Below are positions 1-12,670 of a DNA stretch of 64,000 bases, in pieces; position 1 is the first letter of the stretch, and each line of letters begins with the position of its first letter. The notes beneath the pieces were generated by a model. It worked only from the letters and a program-made list of their open reading frames with translations. It did not search any database and was not told where the DNA came from. A program made the translations under genes and the position numbers. Origin of the DNA: Hofstenia miamia (taxonomy: Eukaryota > Xenacoelomorpha > Acoela); contig SCFE01000043.1 in the NCBI GenBank assembly GCA_004352715.1, positions 479,493 to 543,492 of the forward strand, read 5' to 3'.

Positions 1-419
1 CATGACAATTTTTACAATATCAATACTAAGACTTAATATACAGCTAAAAATAAAATATGTTTAGTACAGTGTGGAACTTTGGCTTGAATAACAGTTGATA
101 TTCAAAATATGCACAAAAAATATCTCAGTTTTTAGAAATTATTTTAAAAGAAATAATTGAATTAGTGCACAGTTTTTTACACTTTGCAAACATAAAGGTC
201 AAACGAAATTGATAACAATATATCAATAGAGACTAAGTATTATCAAATATAAATAAAAATCACGAAAAATAAAAATGAAAAAATATAAATTTTTTTCCTA
301 TGTACAAAACACCATTTGGTTACATAACACCAATATATGTGGTGAGCGTTACAAAGCACCAATATATGTGAAAACTTTATTACAAATCACCAATATATAT
401 ATATATATATATATATATA
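1..419. other. AT-rich non-coding sequence ending in a TA microsatellite
   Basis: I see no gene here. A short motif containing caccaatatat occurs three times between about 330 and 400, and the last copy runs into a pure (TA)n tract at about 395-419. The first Tc1-like element begins directly at the end of that tract. The ORF at 275-481 runs across the microsatellite and the transposon end and is not credible as a gene. Confidence 0.6.
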
Positions 420-1773
420 CAGCCGTGGCCAAAAGTTTACGATCACAACATTATTTTGGAAAAAATGCAATATTTCTTTAACAAAATGACTATATTACTA
501 AAAATGCTTCCAACAAACAAGATAAATACACACACACTTTAATACAATGTCTAATACTTAGTTGTGCCTCCTTTGCAGCAATGACAGTCTTAATACGAGA
601 TGGCATCGAGGAAACAAGTGTTTCACAATATGATGTAGTAATTTCTGAAACCCAAACCAGCTTTATGGCTTCACAGAGTGAGTCGTATGCTGTTGGGCAT
701 TTCTGACTAATCTTCCTTTTCATGATTGCCCAGCAATTTTCTATAGGGTTGAAATCAGGCAACGATCCAGGCCACCCTTGTAGGAGTTCAAAGGTTTTAC
801 CAGTAAACCACATCTTCACAGCTTTTGCCGTGTGGCATGGTGCACCATCCTGCTGAAATATTTTAGTGGAATTTATTTGCATCCAAACAGGTAGCTTCTG
901 CTTGAGTAAATCAAGGTAGACTTTGCCATTCATGTGAGTTTTAGGTGGTAGAAACCATAAACCAGCATGCCCTTGCGCAGTAATGGCACCCCAAATCATG
1001 ACACTAGCTGGATGCTTTACTGTGGGAAGTACATATTTTTTACTGTATCTGCAATTTGCTGAACGCCTTATCATGCGTGCTCCATACTGAAACTGTGACA
1101 CAGTGGTCTCATTTAAGAACATTACTTTTTTTCCTTTCCTCAGCCGACCAATTGGCGCATCTTTGTGCAAAAGCCAGCCTGTCAAAAGTGTTCATTTTTG
1201 ATAGTCTGGGCTTTCGGGCGGCTTTGTAACATTTTAGTCCACAATGAACTAGTAAACGGCGCCTAATAGTTCTGCGACTAGGGACAAAATTTAATGAAAG
1301 TAAATTGGAGTGAATAACACTGCTTGATATGGTTGGAGTGACAGAAGCTGCTCATCTGAACAAACTATCAGTGCTCTTTGATGAAATGCGTGGGCGACCT
1401 GATCTTGGACGGCTCTTGTAGCAAGAAATCTCTTTAATCCTTTTGATGGCATCACATACAGTTGATTGTGCCACATGGAGTCTGAGAGCTATTGCCCTTT
1501 GAGACATATTTTCTAGGCTTAAAACTTGAATTTGAGCACGCTGTTCAGACGTTAACTCGCATTTCTTACCCATATTTAAAGGTGATAAATGAGATGCTGT
1601 AACATTGTTTTGGGTTACATTCACATAGATACGCTGATAACGCATCTATATATGATTGGCTGAAAGTAAACTAACAATTATTAACATTACATGAAGGTTG
1701 CTTAAAAATTTGCATGAAATATAAATATATATGCTAAAATCACGAGGTGATCGTAAGCTTCTGGCCACGGCTG
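420..1773 (-). mobile_element. Tc1-like DNA transposon with both ends, inserted in a TA tract
   Basis: The left end reads CAGCCGTGGCCAAAAGTTTA and the right end, on the reverse strand, reads CAGCCGTGGCCAGAAGCTTA. These are inverted repeats of classic Tc1 form continuing with CGATCAC. Each is flanked outside by TA and then by a longer (TA)n run, as expected for the TA target duplication of Tc1/mariner elements. The 1354-bp length is normal for a one-gene Tc1 element. The transposase lies on the minus strand and is broken, so the copy is not autonomous. Confidence 0.9.
490..1573 (-). pseudogene. Tc1-like transposase pseudogene, DD35E spacing
   Basis: Reading on the minus strand from the ATG at 1573, the protein begins MGKKCELTSEQRAQIQ, a typical Tc1 helix-turn-helix start, followed by the GRPR linker motif (SGRPRI). 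An in-frame TGA at about 1352 follows DSLFR, and a frameshift lies in the A-rich run near 1130. The DDE_3 part follows with QQDGAPCHTA and LPDFNPIENCW. I count 35 residues between the aspartate of QQDG and the glutamate of NPIE, so the spacing is DD35E, not the canonical DD34E of Tc1. The first catalytic aspartate is replaced by asparagine (VMFLNET where VLFSDE is usual). The enzyme is therefore dead for three independent reasons. Confidence 0.85.
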
Positions 1774-1783
1774 TATATATATA

Positions 1784-1937
1784 NNNNNNNNNNNNNNNNN
1801 NNNNNNNNNNNNNNNNNNNNNNNNNNNNNNNNNNNNNNNNNNNNNNNNNNNNNNNNNNNNNNNNNNNNNNNNNNNNNNNNNNNNNNNNNNNNNNNNNNNN
1901 NNNNNNNNNNNNNNNNNNNNNNNNNNNNNNNNNNNNN
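1784..1937. other. Assembly gap (154 N)
   Basis: A run of N begins inside the TA microsatellite right of the Tc1-like element and ends just inside the retrotransposon fragment. The true distance and junction between the two are unknown. Confidence 0.99.
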
Positions 1938-2489
1938 ATCTCATTGTTCTCGTCCCTTCTGCCCTCGAATTGACATCCAGTTTGAGAACTTCTGCGCACT
2001 CGCCTCCTCGTGTTTGTGGTCAGGATTCCCTTGGTTGGTTGATTCCACTTCACTCGCTTCCTGAGTGGCTGATGCATCCTTCTCTAATTTCCTAAATGCA
2101 GTTATTATATCTATATCCCATATTTCAGGGTTATATATAGTTTTATTTCTTGCAGTCCTCTGGGGTTGCACTCTCCTTTCCAATTGTTCATTTCTGATAT
2201 CCGCTGTGAATTCTTCCTCGAATTCCTCCTCTGGCAGGCTATCTAAATCATGCATATCGTACATAACCTCTTTGCCGTTTATTCAGCTTAATTTAAACTC
2301 AGCACTTTTATCTATCTTCATTTCTTCAATATCTACCATTGCTCTTTTCAAATTTTGAAAGTGCAATAGTCTGCCATTATCTAACATGTACTCATTATTT
2401 GGCAATTCTTGCGTTATTGTATGTGGTCCAGACCAAACCATTTTTAGTTTANGAATATAAAAAATTTTTTTGGCGTCATATGTACGCAT
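1938..2489 (-). pseudogene. 3' end of an LTR-retrotransposon pol (integrase C-terminus)
   Basis: On the minus strand, 2489 to about 2290 encodes a segment with KMVWSGPHTITQELPNNEY, a DNGRLLHFQNLKRA block and an acidic tail. This is the layout of the C-terminal region of Ty3/Gypsy-type integrases: a basic residue plus W-x-GPH/Y, a short beta-rich stretch, then a conserved H-x-x-x-L-K. A single in-frame TGA after EFKLS separates it from a continuation in the same frame (2264 to 1941) that is acidic and low-complexity. The catalytic integrase core, RNase H and RT would lie to the right but are absent, and an ambiguous base sits at 2452. The family assignment is inferred from this short region only. 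Confidence 0.55.
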
Positions 2490-2964
2490 TCCTACATATA
2501 TTCGTCAGTTGTATGGTCGTAATATATTAGCTGCTTTCAAAATCATACATACTGAAAAATATTTATGGTTTTAGTTTGTTTTAATCAAATAACTATATTT
2601 CTTTCATTTGATTTTAATTAATTGTTAAATGTACATGATAATGACATATATAGTATTAAATTTTGTATATAAATGCATTAGCTTTTCGCCTTTTTAGTAA
2701 GTTCTCTCATGTTAGAAAATATCAAATTCAGAGTTTTGTGACTGCGACATTTATCTGTGTGACTTAATTCGACATGATTCTTTAATACAAATGCCAAATC
2801 ATGAAGAAAAACGGTTAAGCAGGTGTTACAGCGTAAGATTGCGTTTTGCTATAAAATTATCCCTGAAAATTTCCTAAACTATCATGAAAATATTCCGTTT
2901 CCATTCAGAGCTTCTATCTTAGATTATTACAGCACTTGTAACTGAACAAATATGTAACTGAAGN

Positions 2965-2999
<35 letters not shown>

Positions 3000-5368
3000 A
3001 ATGTTAGTTTTATGCATATTTGAAGTCGGCCTCATCAACTATTGGCAGCGCATTTTTTTAAAATACTAATAATTTTTTTCCTATCAGTCTCGAAATTATT
3101 TATTTTTAGAAAAATTTGCCAACTTTTTTCTATTAAGACCATTTATCTCGGTATTTCCATATGGAAGTCAACAAAATTTTAACATTTTGTTTGCTATTAG
3201 AGTTTTAAGGTCTTGTTGACAGTTCAAAAATGGAAATATATGCACCCACCCGTGTAAAATGTAGGAAATTTATAAGTAAAACATTTTATATTTTTTTATG
3301 AACAATTGAGGACAACACATGTCGTATATCAGCATTACGTGTAGTGCACTTTTATTAATTCCAAGATTTGCGACCAATTGCCGTCAAATGCTGCTAACGC
3401 AAGTCTATAAGTGTCTTCTAGCTTTCTACTGTAAAATTTTATACTATGCCATTGTAAATATGTTGTGATAATGTAATGTTAGGAATAGGCTCCTGAACAA
3501 TATTTGAAATTACAGTAAAAACTCCATTTTCTAACGATCATGTTAGGCACAGGTTGATATCACGAACGAGTATATAGATATATAATTCGAGAAATGGTTA
3601 TTAGACCATGTCAGTAGTAGCTTTAAAAAGTTTCCCCACTTATCGAATTGAAGTTTTTCCTAATTACCCTATTGGCATGCACCACTAACAAATTTTTTAC
3701 CTTAACAACGGATAGAATAGTTTATATTGTCTACGTAAAATTGATGTGAATTTCCTATTTCTTGTATTACTTCTAAGCCATTTATATTTTGCTATTTATC
3801 TATAAATGCTGCATGTATTTTTTTAATCTAATGGTTTCTTCAAAATCAGTTTAAGCTGGCATAACTTAAGCACTAAAGACCATTCAAAAATCTGAAAGCA
3901 CCCTAAGACAGAGCGGTGTCTTTTTTCATTTACTTTTTTATCGACCATTTGTGGGTGCAGCTATGCACTAAATCTCCTTTCCCAGTATTTCGCAAGCAAT
4001 TAACTCTAACTTTGTCTTTGAAATTGATGGTCTATTTAAAGAAAGAGAAATTGGTCTTCAGAAACTTTGATTCGCTGAGAATGGGGAATGTTAAGAATTT
4101 GAAAGCTTGGAAAAATTTGTTTGAAAATATGTAAAAATGTTTTGTATATTTGAATTATAAAAGACAATTACGTGGCTAATTTATCATGTATTTCTTGTAT
4201 ACTAATAGACATCAAATTTACTAATAAAAGTAACCCATTTTTTAGTGCTTTTGTACTTCTTTTCAGCAAAACTCAATATAAAAATGTTCTATCCTTTTGA
4301 CTGCTTCGATAACATTGAATTTTCTCTAACAAAAATGTTGTCTAAATGCATAGAGATACTATAATGATTTACAAAATATTACTAGTTTGATTTGAGTGAT
4401 TTGTTAACTATTGTGTCTCAGACATTTTCAATTGGAGCAATTCTACATCAACTGAACAAAAAGAGTTCTTTGCACGTGCGTAAAATCTCTAGTAACAAAA
4501 CATACTTCTGTACATTTTAGTATGTTGGAAAAAGTTATTCACTCTGATTAAAAAAAGAAAAACTGCTTATTTACTACATAGTTATATATAAAAAATGTCT
4601 TACTCGCCAAATTTCATCCAATAGGGTGATCCGCGTTAATTTCAGTCTGGAAGTGGGTGGAAATCTAGAAATTATGGTGTGTGATTATTATAATGCATGA
4701 AACTACCTTGAACTGCCTGGAAATTGATAAGTTGAAAAGCGCGGACACCCTGAAAAGCATTTATAAAGGGGTCAACACCAAAGAGACAAGGATTAAACAA
4801 AACAGTATTTTGAATGTTTGATTTTGAAACAATGACATGATGATATTAATAAGCAAAAGCAATCCTTGTCAAAATATTTACTACAGTTTGTGGGATAGGG
4901 TTCGTAATCCGGGGATTTTTACAAGAGCTAAAACTGTCAACCAATATGTTTATTATCCGCAATTTGGTGTTCAGCTGGTGAAACTAAGAACATCCATATT
5001 TGTCCTGTGTTTAATATGGCCTATCTGTAAAATTCAAGCATTTTCAGAAATACAGAACAACTGCAGAAGTGAATAAAAAGTACATTAACTAAATCTTATA
5101 AATATATATAAATAATGTAAAACATAGTAGACAGCTAGTTAGCAGTACAAATATTTTTATAATTCTGCTTCAGCAAATTTATTATCTGCATGGTAAAAGT
5201 GTGTCAACTGGATATTGTATCGAATTCCTGAATATTTTTCTACAAAATGTATTTCTAGCTTACCTTTTAAGCCTTTACACATTAGCAGCTTTTTTCATGA
5301 TTTTTAAGAAAGGCTACAATACGTTTGGATGCTGGTTCAAATCAGCATATGCCTCCAATTTTTAATTT
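2490..5368. other. Non-coding AT-rich sequence, probably La intron or 5' flank
   Basis: Nothing I recognise as coding. The only structure is a (TA)n microsatellite at 2966-2996, preceded by a single N at 2964 that marks an assembly join. If the La exon at 5687 is spliced to an upstream exon, this stretch is intronic; I could not recognise the RRM1 or La-motif exons in it. Confidence 0.5.
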
Positions 5369-5471
5369 TCCCGGGAGTCCACTAATACCCTTTTATGTAC
5401 TTCGGGATCTTGACTGAAAAATTTCGGCATTTCAATCCCGGGATTTAAAAATTGGTATGGGATTACAACCC
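5369..5471 (+). repeat. Solo end of the CCCGGG-type repeat family
   Basis: This stretch contains cccgggag, aatcccgggattt and ends with gggattacaaccc. The same terminal sequence (gggattacaaccc) ends the element at 20602-22069, so this is a dispersed fragment of that family. A still smaller relative (gtaatcccgggattacc) lies at about 47022. Confidence 0.6.
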
Positions 5472-5686
5472 ATTTTGTGGAATGGTTCGTGCATCTTCAG
5501 TAAGATGTTTTGCTGTAACCCATTTACATCTTGGTATTTGGTCTGAAGACATTCTCTTTGAAACCTTGTTGTTTTCAAGTACATTTCCAGTTTGTTCATT
5601 TTTACAATTAAAACACTTAATTTACTAACTCAAACGCAGTGACAGCGAGCTATAATAACATCCGTATTACCTAACTTAATAAATAG

Positions 5687-5815
5687 GTACCTGTGGATGG
5701 CAGAATTCTAAAATTTTCTGGTGTTGCTGAAACAATACGACGAGAGGATTTAAAGGAGTTTTTCGACCCCTTTGCCGATGTTCAGTTTGTGTCCTATTGC
5801 AAAGGTGACTCCAAG
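5687..5815 (+). CDS. SSB: La/SSB RNA-binding protein, internal exon (first half of the C-terminal xRRM)
   Basis: The 129-bp exon gives 43 whole codons beginning VPVDGRILKFSGV and ending YCKGDSK. It follows an AG at 5685-5686 and is followed by the donor AAG|GTTAGA, phase 0 at both ends. The pattern ILKFSG, then REDLKEFF, then a hydrophobic strand is that of the atypical third RRM (xRRM) of La-type proteins. The phase matches the exon at 31471, which completes the fold. La protects UUU-3'OH ends of RNA polymerase III transcripts such as pre-tRNAs in the nucleus and acts as an RNA chaperone; that role is family knowledge. A La-related protein with the same fold is possible, but REDL and the length favour true La. 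The acceptor has a weak pyrimidine tract. Confidence 0.8.
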
Positions 5816-8800
5816 GTTAGAAACTTTTATAATATTTCTTAATACTTATGTGATCATTTCTCAAACTAATATAATTTGTCTTTGTTTACTTCTCGATTGA
5901 TGCAATACAGCCATATTTTTGGAGCTGTCTATTCGAATTGAAAGTGAAATATAAATGACATAGGTTTGGAAATAAAAGTTTCATTATAAATTATTTTCAC
6001 ATTCTTAATGGTTGAAACATATAGTATGTCGCTATATCATAAATAGTTATGTAGTAAAGTTTGTGGTGGCCTGGTATCAGTCAAGCTAAATCAATGCAGG
6101 CTAATTTGACTATTAAATCTGAATATGATAAACATTCTATTTTTTTATCTCATTAGAGTCAGTCTAAAATCCGGATGATTAGACGTTATGACCTAAGTTT
6201 GTTTATATTTAACGATTTTGTCATCGCTTTTCATGTTGCATAAAATTACATCAATGACAATTAAAATTAGGACAATAAGCATTAAATTAATGAGATGTGG
6301 CTCCACTATTATTTTTTCTTGGTTGGATTGTTTTGTTGTCAAATACTTTTTTTCAGAGTGGCTTTTTACAATTTTAGGTAAATTGAATTTAAAACAAATT
6401 ATACAAGCAAAAACGGTTTTTTCAACCCTGATTTCTTCTGATAAGAGCTGTAGTAATTACTCCATCTTATGGGAATTACTGTTTCACAATGGTCGTGCAT
6501 GACGGGTTCGAAACATTGAACGCACAATGACAAAACTTATTTAGAAAAGTTTTAATCTTTTAAAATCTTGTTTCTGAATCAACAACGGGAGTGCTGAGTG
6601 CTTTAGTTTGGATAATTTGAAAGGTCATCAAATGATCACTTTAATAATTATATCTGTAATTTTTCTGATTCATAAATTGATTAGAACTGTAACAAGTAGT
6701 TTCTACCTAAGTCGTTCGTTCACTTATATGTGTAGAAAGAATTGAGATTAGATTGCTGTTCAATAGTATATTTTTTACTTTCATACAAAAATTTATGGAA
6801 TTTCTAAATATTTCAGCTGCGCTGTTTACTTCAAATCTGGCCAGACATTTCAGTAAGAAAAAATACATTTAGTTTAACCGACAACATATCTATTATTAAC
6901 TTTTCAATAGAGATTTACTATGGGTTTTTCAATTAGTAAAATGGAAAATACTCCTCTTACAAATAATGTCGTTCTACACGGTAGCAATTTCGTTATTGTC
7001 TAGTCAATTTTCAAAGTAGCTTTTGTAAAGATGGAATGTTTACAGAGTAGTATTAATGAAGGTGAGAAAAATTCAGTATCTTAGATTGGGTTTCAAACCA
7101 TAATGTTGCCCTAACTTCATTAATGAAGACACAAACTTCCATAAGTTTTGCACATGGTTCTTCAGTGATAAAACCAATTGATAAAGCATAAAATGTTAAT
7201 GTGTTCCATTGAGCAGCATTATAAACCTGCAATATGCTACACAAAGAATAATCACTTCATTTCATGGTATGTGCAGAAAACGATAGAAGTTTGGAAATTT
7301 GATATGTCGGAAAATCCAATTCCCTTTATTGAATTGACATGCGCAGTAAGGCCCAAAAAACACTTTCTTCCTCAGAATGTTGAGTCCCCCCACCGTAAAA
7401 AGTTTCCTTTTATGTATAAAATGGTACATCTAAAATACCATTCAATTCGTCATCGTTTAGGCCTGGTACACACCCTAAATCATCGCTGATTAAAAGTTTT
7501 AGTTTACTACTTACAAAAGTTGAACAGTGGATGATATAATTTTAAGCTTCTACGAAAAGGCACCAATGAATGTCTATTGTTTAGTGAAATTGTTTTGTTT
7601 ATTTGGTACGATGCATACCAAGAGACAGTCATTTATCATGACAGAACTGTAGGATTATACTCTGAAAGTAATGTTGATAATTGGGTTGTCACATGATTCA
7701 TTTAATGGACGAAATTTACAATGTGCTGCTGAAGTTCTACAAGTATTTATGCTCTTCCATAAAAGTCGACTGCTAAGACCAAGCAAAAGTGTCATAGAAA
7801 AGATATATTTGCTTAAAGTGATTTGCTCACATGACAGTATTCCCAAAAAAGCGCGTCATCAATGTGTTGATGATATTGAAGATCTGTATGAGCGTTTTCA
7901 ACGTCTAAAATGAATGCATCTTCCCGGTCAAAATCTGAAAATTCGTCGTTAAAAAAAATGCTAAAAACAGGAAGAAATGTTAAATAAACTATTTGATGTC
8001 TCTCAAAAAAATTCAGGCAGTGGATTTCAACCAATGAAGACAAAATGTTTCTGGAAGATATATGCGAGCATCAAGTTTCATACATATATGTAAATTCAAG
8101 CGAAATTATACCATGTACGTTTATAATGACTCTAATAAATTTCTTCGACTTGCAGTAAAAAGTCGCTTTTTTATTTCGTGATTTATTGAGAACGTGAGTC
8201 GTCTTGATTACACTTAATATAGTCAAAACTATGCTCCGGTTGTAGGTGAATGGTCATATTCAGCATTTTATGTTCTAAACATCACTATAAAAAGAAATGA
8301 ATCCTGAAAGTGACATCAACTACTGCTAAGTAGTATGTAATCTTCTGTCGAGGTTCACCAAAGTCTCAATATTGATCAGTTCAAAATATATTTCAAGGTG
8401 CTTTGCAATCATAAAAGGGTGCAAATCAAGATTCTAAAGAAGAAAGTATTTTTGACACACCCTAATGCACAAATGTTACAAAACTAAGTCATTCAATGAG
8501 AAATTCTTTGGCATTGAATCAAGCCAAGAAAGGATAATTTTTTGTAACGCTAAATCCGATACACTGAAAATCCAAGTAGATACGTAAACCAGTTTTAACA
8601 ACAAGAGTCGCAGCTATAGCGGTTATTATCTTATCACCTTTCACTTTGGCTTTCATTAGTACATTATGAATCCTTCAGCAACATCTGTCCATTTTTTGAA
8701 GTGACCTCACGAAAAAATATTAACTTTGAATCTAGACACACTGCAATCAACTGTTTTTCCGCACCGCTTTTACTTACTCATATTGAATGATAAAACATTT

Positions 8801-8940
8801 CCATCACGGTCTTTCAGTTCCATTAATGTATCGTCTCATCAATTAGCGAAGTTTTCTTTTTATTTTAATTATTTTGTTGCTGTTTTAAAGTTGATCTTAA
8901 TTATTTATCTGCTTAAAATGTTCAATTTACAATTCAAATA
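5816..8940. other. La intron, first part, unannotated
   Basis: This is the start of the 25,655-bp intron between the two La exons. I see no transposon ends, no long ORF with recognisable motifs and no RNA gene. Several 60-100 codon ORFs here have no domain I recognise and are treated as chance. Confidence 0.55.
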
Positions 8941-9160
8941 CAGAGTGATCAAAAACTCCCAGCGCACCTGATTTTTAATAAATTTAGGTTGTAAAAAATG
9001 TTACTAAGTAGCGTTTTATTCAATATTAATCAAAAAACAACATATTGTAACAGGTATACGTGTTACTTGGTGAACTTTACAATAGATGCTGGAAATAACC
9101 ACCACCTGCCTCAATACATCTTGTGGCGCGGGTTATTGTTTCTGAAGACGTCCAAGCCAA
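8941..9160 (-). mobile_element. 3' end fragment of a mariner element
   Basis: A TA followed by CAGAGTGATCAAAAACTCCC at 8941 is a mariner-type terminal repeat. Inside it, reading on the minus strand, a short coding remnant ends RATRCIEAGGGYFQHLL and a stop at 9077-9079. That is the C-terminal signature of a mariner transposase common in arthropod genomes. The rest of the element is missing, so this is a one-ended fragment within the La intron. Confidence 0.65.
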
Positions 9161-9692
9161 CGTCATCAATAAATATGTTTAGACATCAATGATGCTAAAA
9201 AATATTGATTATAGGAATAAACAAAAATATTACCAGTATGTGTGATTTATAAGTTTACGCGATTACATTAAATGTTTGTATACACATTTTAGAAATTTTT
9301 TGATTCTTCACCAAATTGCAAACGTGCGGTCTGTTTTGTTCAAATATCTAAAATAGAATTTACATAAATCATGTTATTTCCGTCAGCATATAAATATCTC
9401 AAATATGGACAACTGTATCTAATATTTTGAATTGTAGATAAATTGAAAATTGATTATTGGGTGGGTTTATCCATAGGTTGTTTCTTTGCTGCATAATACT
9501 GCTTCAAAAGAACATAAAAGATGTCATCTGCAACGAGAAATTTATATACATTCAATTGCAGAAACAACATGTATTACATTATCCAATACCCTAGTAAATA
9601 GACATGTCATCTATCGAATTTAAATATACAATTAGCTTTAGCAGTTTTTCTAGAAATGTTTGATATACGTATATCAAATGATATACAAAATA
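9161..9692. other. Unannotated intronic sequence
   Basis: AT-rich, no ORF or repeat end recognised. It separates two unrelated mariner remnants. Confidence 0.5.
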
Positions 9693-10888
9693 CAGTGTGT
9701 AACAGCTAAAGGTTCATATTTAAAATTGCTGTTAGGAGTGATTGGTTAGTTATTTTGTTATTGCAATGGAGGAGTTTTAATCACAATTTATTAGCATTGC
9801 ATAAATTGTATGAGCAATGTTTATTCTTATCCTTATTTTAGAATGAGCTTCACAAATCAGCAGAGAACAAAATGTATATGCTGGTATGACAGCAGGAGTG
9901 TAATTACGAATTACCACACAACAAAAATTTCGTGCAGAATATGGAAATAACGCTAGCCCGCAATCATCATTATCAATCAAAGCTTGGCATTGCTGGTTTA
10001 TAGCTACCGGTAGTGTACAAGATGTCAAGCGCAATCCAATGTCTTCTTACGATCAACTGCTACAACGTTACGGATTAGCCACATGTCGGTGCAGCGGATC
10101 TTAAAAGAAGAGAAATGGTATCCGTATAGAGGCAAATAAATCAATTACTCTTTGATGATGACAAGTTATGTCTCCTGGAATATGGCGAAAATCAGTTGCG
10201 CATCATTCGTGAATGTCCAAGATATTTGGATCAGCTATTTTTTTCATTACATGGTAATGCCCACAAGCATAATGTCCGTTACTTGAGTGATGGGAATCCA
10301 CATTGGTTCAGTGAATCACCGTTGCATTCTGAAAGAACATCGGTTTGGGCAGCTATTGGTAGCCAAGGAATAATTGGTCGTTTTTTCTTTTGAGAAAACA
10401 TCAATAAAGATCGATATTTTCATATGCTGCAACACCAATTCCACCCTATTGCCCAAAATCAGTACCTTATCTAATTTTTATACAGAATGGAGCTCCTCCT
10501 CGCTGGGGTCGTAATGTTAGGCAGTGGCTGGATTCAAATTTTGAAGGTCCCCGGACATTAGTCCTTGCGATTTTTTCTACGGGGATATGTTAGGGCCCAA
10601 GTGTACAACCTTCGTCCAGTATCTATCGACCATTTATAAGAAAAGATTCATCCAACCATAACGAACAATCCAAAAGACATGTTGGTCCGTGTGATGGAAA
10701 ATTACGTGAAACGTCTACGAATTACTAATGCCAGCGGAGATCATATTAAAATTACAACGATATAAATATGTGATAAACAAAAACCCTATGTTGTTTGGAA
10801 TATACATTTTTAACAGTTGTTATATTTGATCTTCAATTAAAACAATTTATAGCTCAATAAAATATTAACCTTCAGCTGTAATAGACTG
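9693..10888 (+). mobile_element. Decayed mariner-like element
   Basis: Imperfect inverted repeats bound this copy. The left end reads CAGTGTGTAACAGCTAAAGG and the right end, reverse-complemented, reads CAGTCTATTACAGCTGAAGG, each continuing into a TTCATATTT- or TTAATATTT-like stretch. TA precedes the left end; the right side has TC, so one flank of the target duplication has mutated. The 1196-bp span fits a mariner with one gene on the plus strand. Confidence 0.7.
9766..10765 (+). pseudogene. Dead mariner transposase
   Basis: The frame opens with MEEF followed by a stop, and coding pieces then appear in shifting frames. ISHMSVQRILKEEKWYPYR (about 10077-10130) is the second helix-turn-helix of mariner transposases. 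NAHKHNVRYLSDGNPHW and TSVWAAIGSQGIIGRFFF are the catalytic-core strands after the first aspartate, which has been lost (FSLHGN in place of FSDE). NGAPPRWGRNVRQWLDSNF is the second catalytic block with Asp changed to Asn. The C-terminus MLVRVMENYVKRL ends at a stop at 10763-10765. At least four stops and several frameshifts make it an old copy. Confidence 0.75.
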
Positions 10889-11288
10889 TCTATAACAATG
10901 TCTCGTTAATTATCGATCATTTTAATCGTTACTATTACCCAAAGCAAACGTTTATAAATTTCTATAAATATTCTCCAGTGAAAATTTGACTAACAAATAC
11001 TGCAAAATATTTAAAACTTCATGCTTTGATATGAACAAGCCTCTAAAGAAATGCCTGTATGCCTCTTAAATGTCAATATCCAGTGCAATTCCTGTGGAAC
11101 GGTTCATACGAATCGATCCTAAAAATGCTTTCTATAAACACACAAATAATAATTTAGGCACAAATATATTTGACTGCATTATCAATTGTTTCAAGGAAAT
11201 ACGTAAAACGGTTTTGTCTAATGATTATTAAGTTAATATGTAAATTTAATGTCATATTCAAGCATATCAAATAGCATTAAAAAATCCA
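10889..11288. other. Unannotated intronic sequence
   Basis: No coding, repeat or regulatory signal recognised in this AT-rich stretch. Confidence 0.5.
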
Positions 11289-12460
11289 TTAACACCCACA
11301 TACATAGTTGAATAATACATGGAAATAATAAATTAATTTATTACGTTTAACTATTCCAAACAGAGGACTTTTTAAAAATGATTTTTTCCCATTAGCAATA
11401 GATATATTGTATTGTATTGCAAGATCCTTTGAAAAAGCTGCCCTCAACATCGAATTTACTGACGGTCGTATTAGGGGCTTCCCTTTTAAAAAAAGCATTC
11501 ATGCCTAAGGTCAATTCAAAAAACCGTTTTGTGACGAGTGGCTAAGATCAGTTCTTCGTTAATAGTAAAGATGGGGCAGATGTCATTTTCTTCACCAATG
11601 CTAAAACGTTGCAAATTTGACACTATGAGATGGATCTTCACCACAAACTTCCTCAGTGACGCCAATTCTCGCAAAATAGACTTGAGACTAATTAATTAAC
11701 ATCAAAGTCAAAATACAATTTATATATAATATATCCAAATTTTGGATAACTTTAGTTACACTAAGGTCTTACATGAACAATTGCAGGTCATTGCAATCAA
11801 GCCACAAGTATTCGTTTGCCGAGTAAGTGTATTGGTATGAATTGAGGCATCCCCCCACAAATGGTGACGTGAAAGTCTTGCTGAACACTTTGTTGTAGTT
11901 TAAGAATTGAAATTGCAATTTTGCATTAAATAATATAAAATTACAAAAACTTTAACTAAAAATATATACATTTATCACGATACTGAAGGTCTACTTTCAG
12001 TTTCAAAGGGTCTACGGCTATTCAATGAATCTAAAAGCGCATTTTGATGGCTGCCTGGTACGCTTTGCAGGAGTGAGAGCTTCGTCAATGTTGCTTGTAG
12101 TGAACTGCCCATCAATAGCTTTTTCTTGCATCTTCCAATGACTAAATAAGGGTTTTTATTATCATTAACACATAGACTGTTCATGTAAGGCATGTAAACA
12201 TTTGTTTATAATTTAGTAAATAATAAATAAAATTTTATTTGCAATACAAAATGGTATTAGTACTTACCGGTGGATTCAATAATTCGAACAAAGATCTTTT
12301 CCCAACAATATTCATCACCACTACGGCGCTTGTCACATTTGATCGGATGCCAATAGCTGAAACTTCGCCCAGCTATCCAATAAGCAGGGATAAAATCGCA
12401 ACTATTGTCTGTTATAAACTCGATGTTAGGATGGTTTAATGACGGACTTACTTCTTTCAA
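11289..12460 (-). pseudogene. DUF4806-type protein pseudogene
   Basis: Three minus-strand pieces look like parts of one arthropod protein. At 12460-12267, DFIPAYWIAGRSFSYWHPIK followed by CWEKIFVRII resembles the N-terminal module (hydrophobic-P-x-x-W, a W-P/H segment, then W-x5-V) of proteins that carry DUF4806. It ends at a good donor (ACCG|GTAAGTA). At about 12155-12050, SLEDARK then AIDGQFTTSNIDEALTPAKR follows, with a one-base frame break after an AG at 12159. At 11498-11330, SKDLAIQYNISIANGKKSF resembles the DUF4806 domain itself. The region between has stops in all frames. Either it is a spliced gene damaged later, or a transposon-borne copy. Function is unknown. Confidence 0.4.
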
Positions 12461-12670
12461 TATGTTAATCGCGACACTATACTATAGATTGCATTTTTGA
12501 TTAAGGTTATTTTATTGAACTTAGTTATCTCTAAATTGATCAATTATACATCATTTGTAGCCATCCTTTGCATTCTTTGACACAAAAACAAATATAACCA
12601 GATAAATTTTTGGTCATATGCAACATAGCTTTTTCATTTCATATTATATGCAAAGAATGTGCTAAAAATA

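Noticed and set aside
330-400. Three spaced caccaatatat motifs considered as a CRISPR-like or satellite array
   Set aside because: Only three short copies with irregular spacing in a eukaryotic context.
1646-2077. ORFs crossing 1784-1937
   Set aside because: They consist largely of N and TA repeat translation.
7178-8043. Overlapping ORFs of 60-103 codons on both strands
   Set aside because: No recognisable motifs; length is within chance for this many kilobases of sequence.
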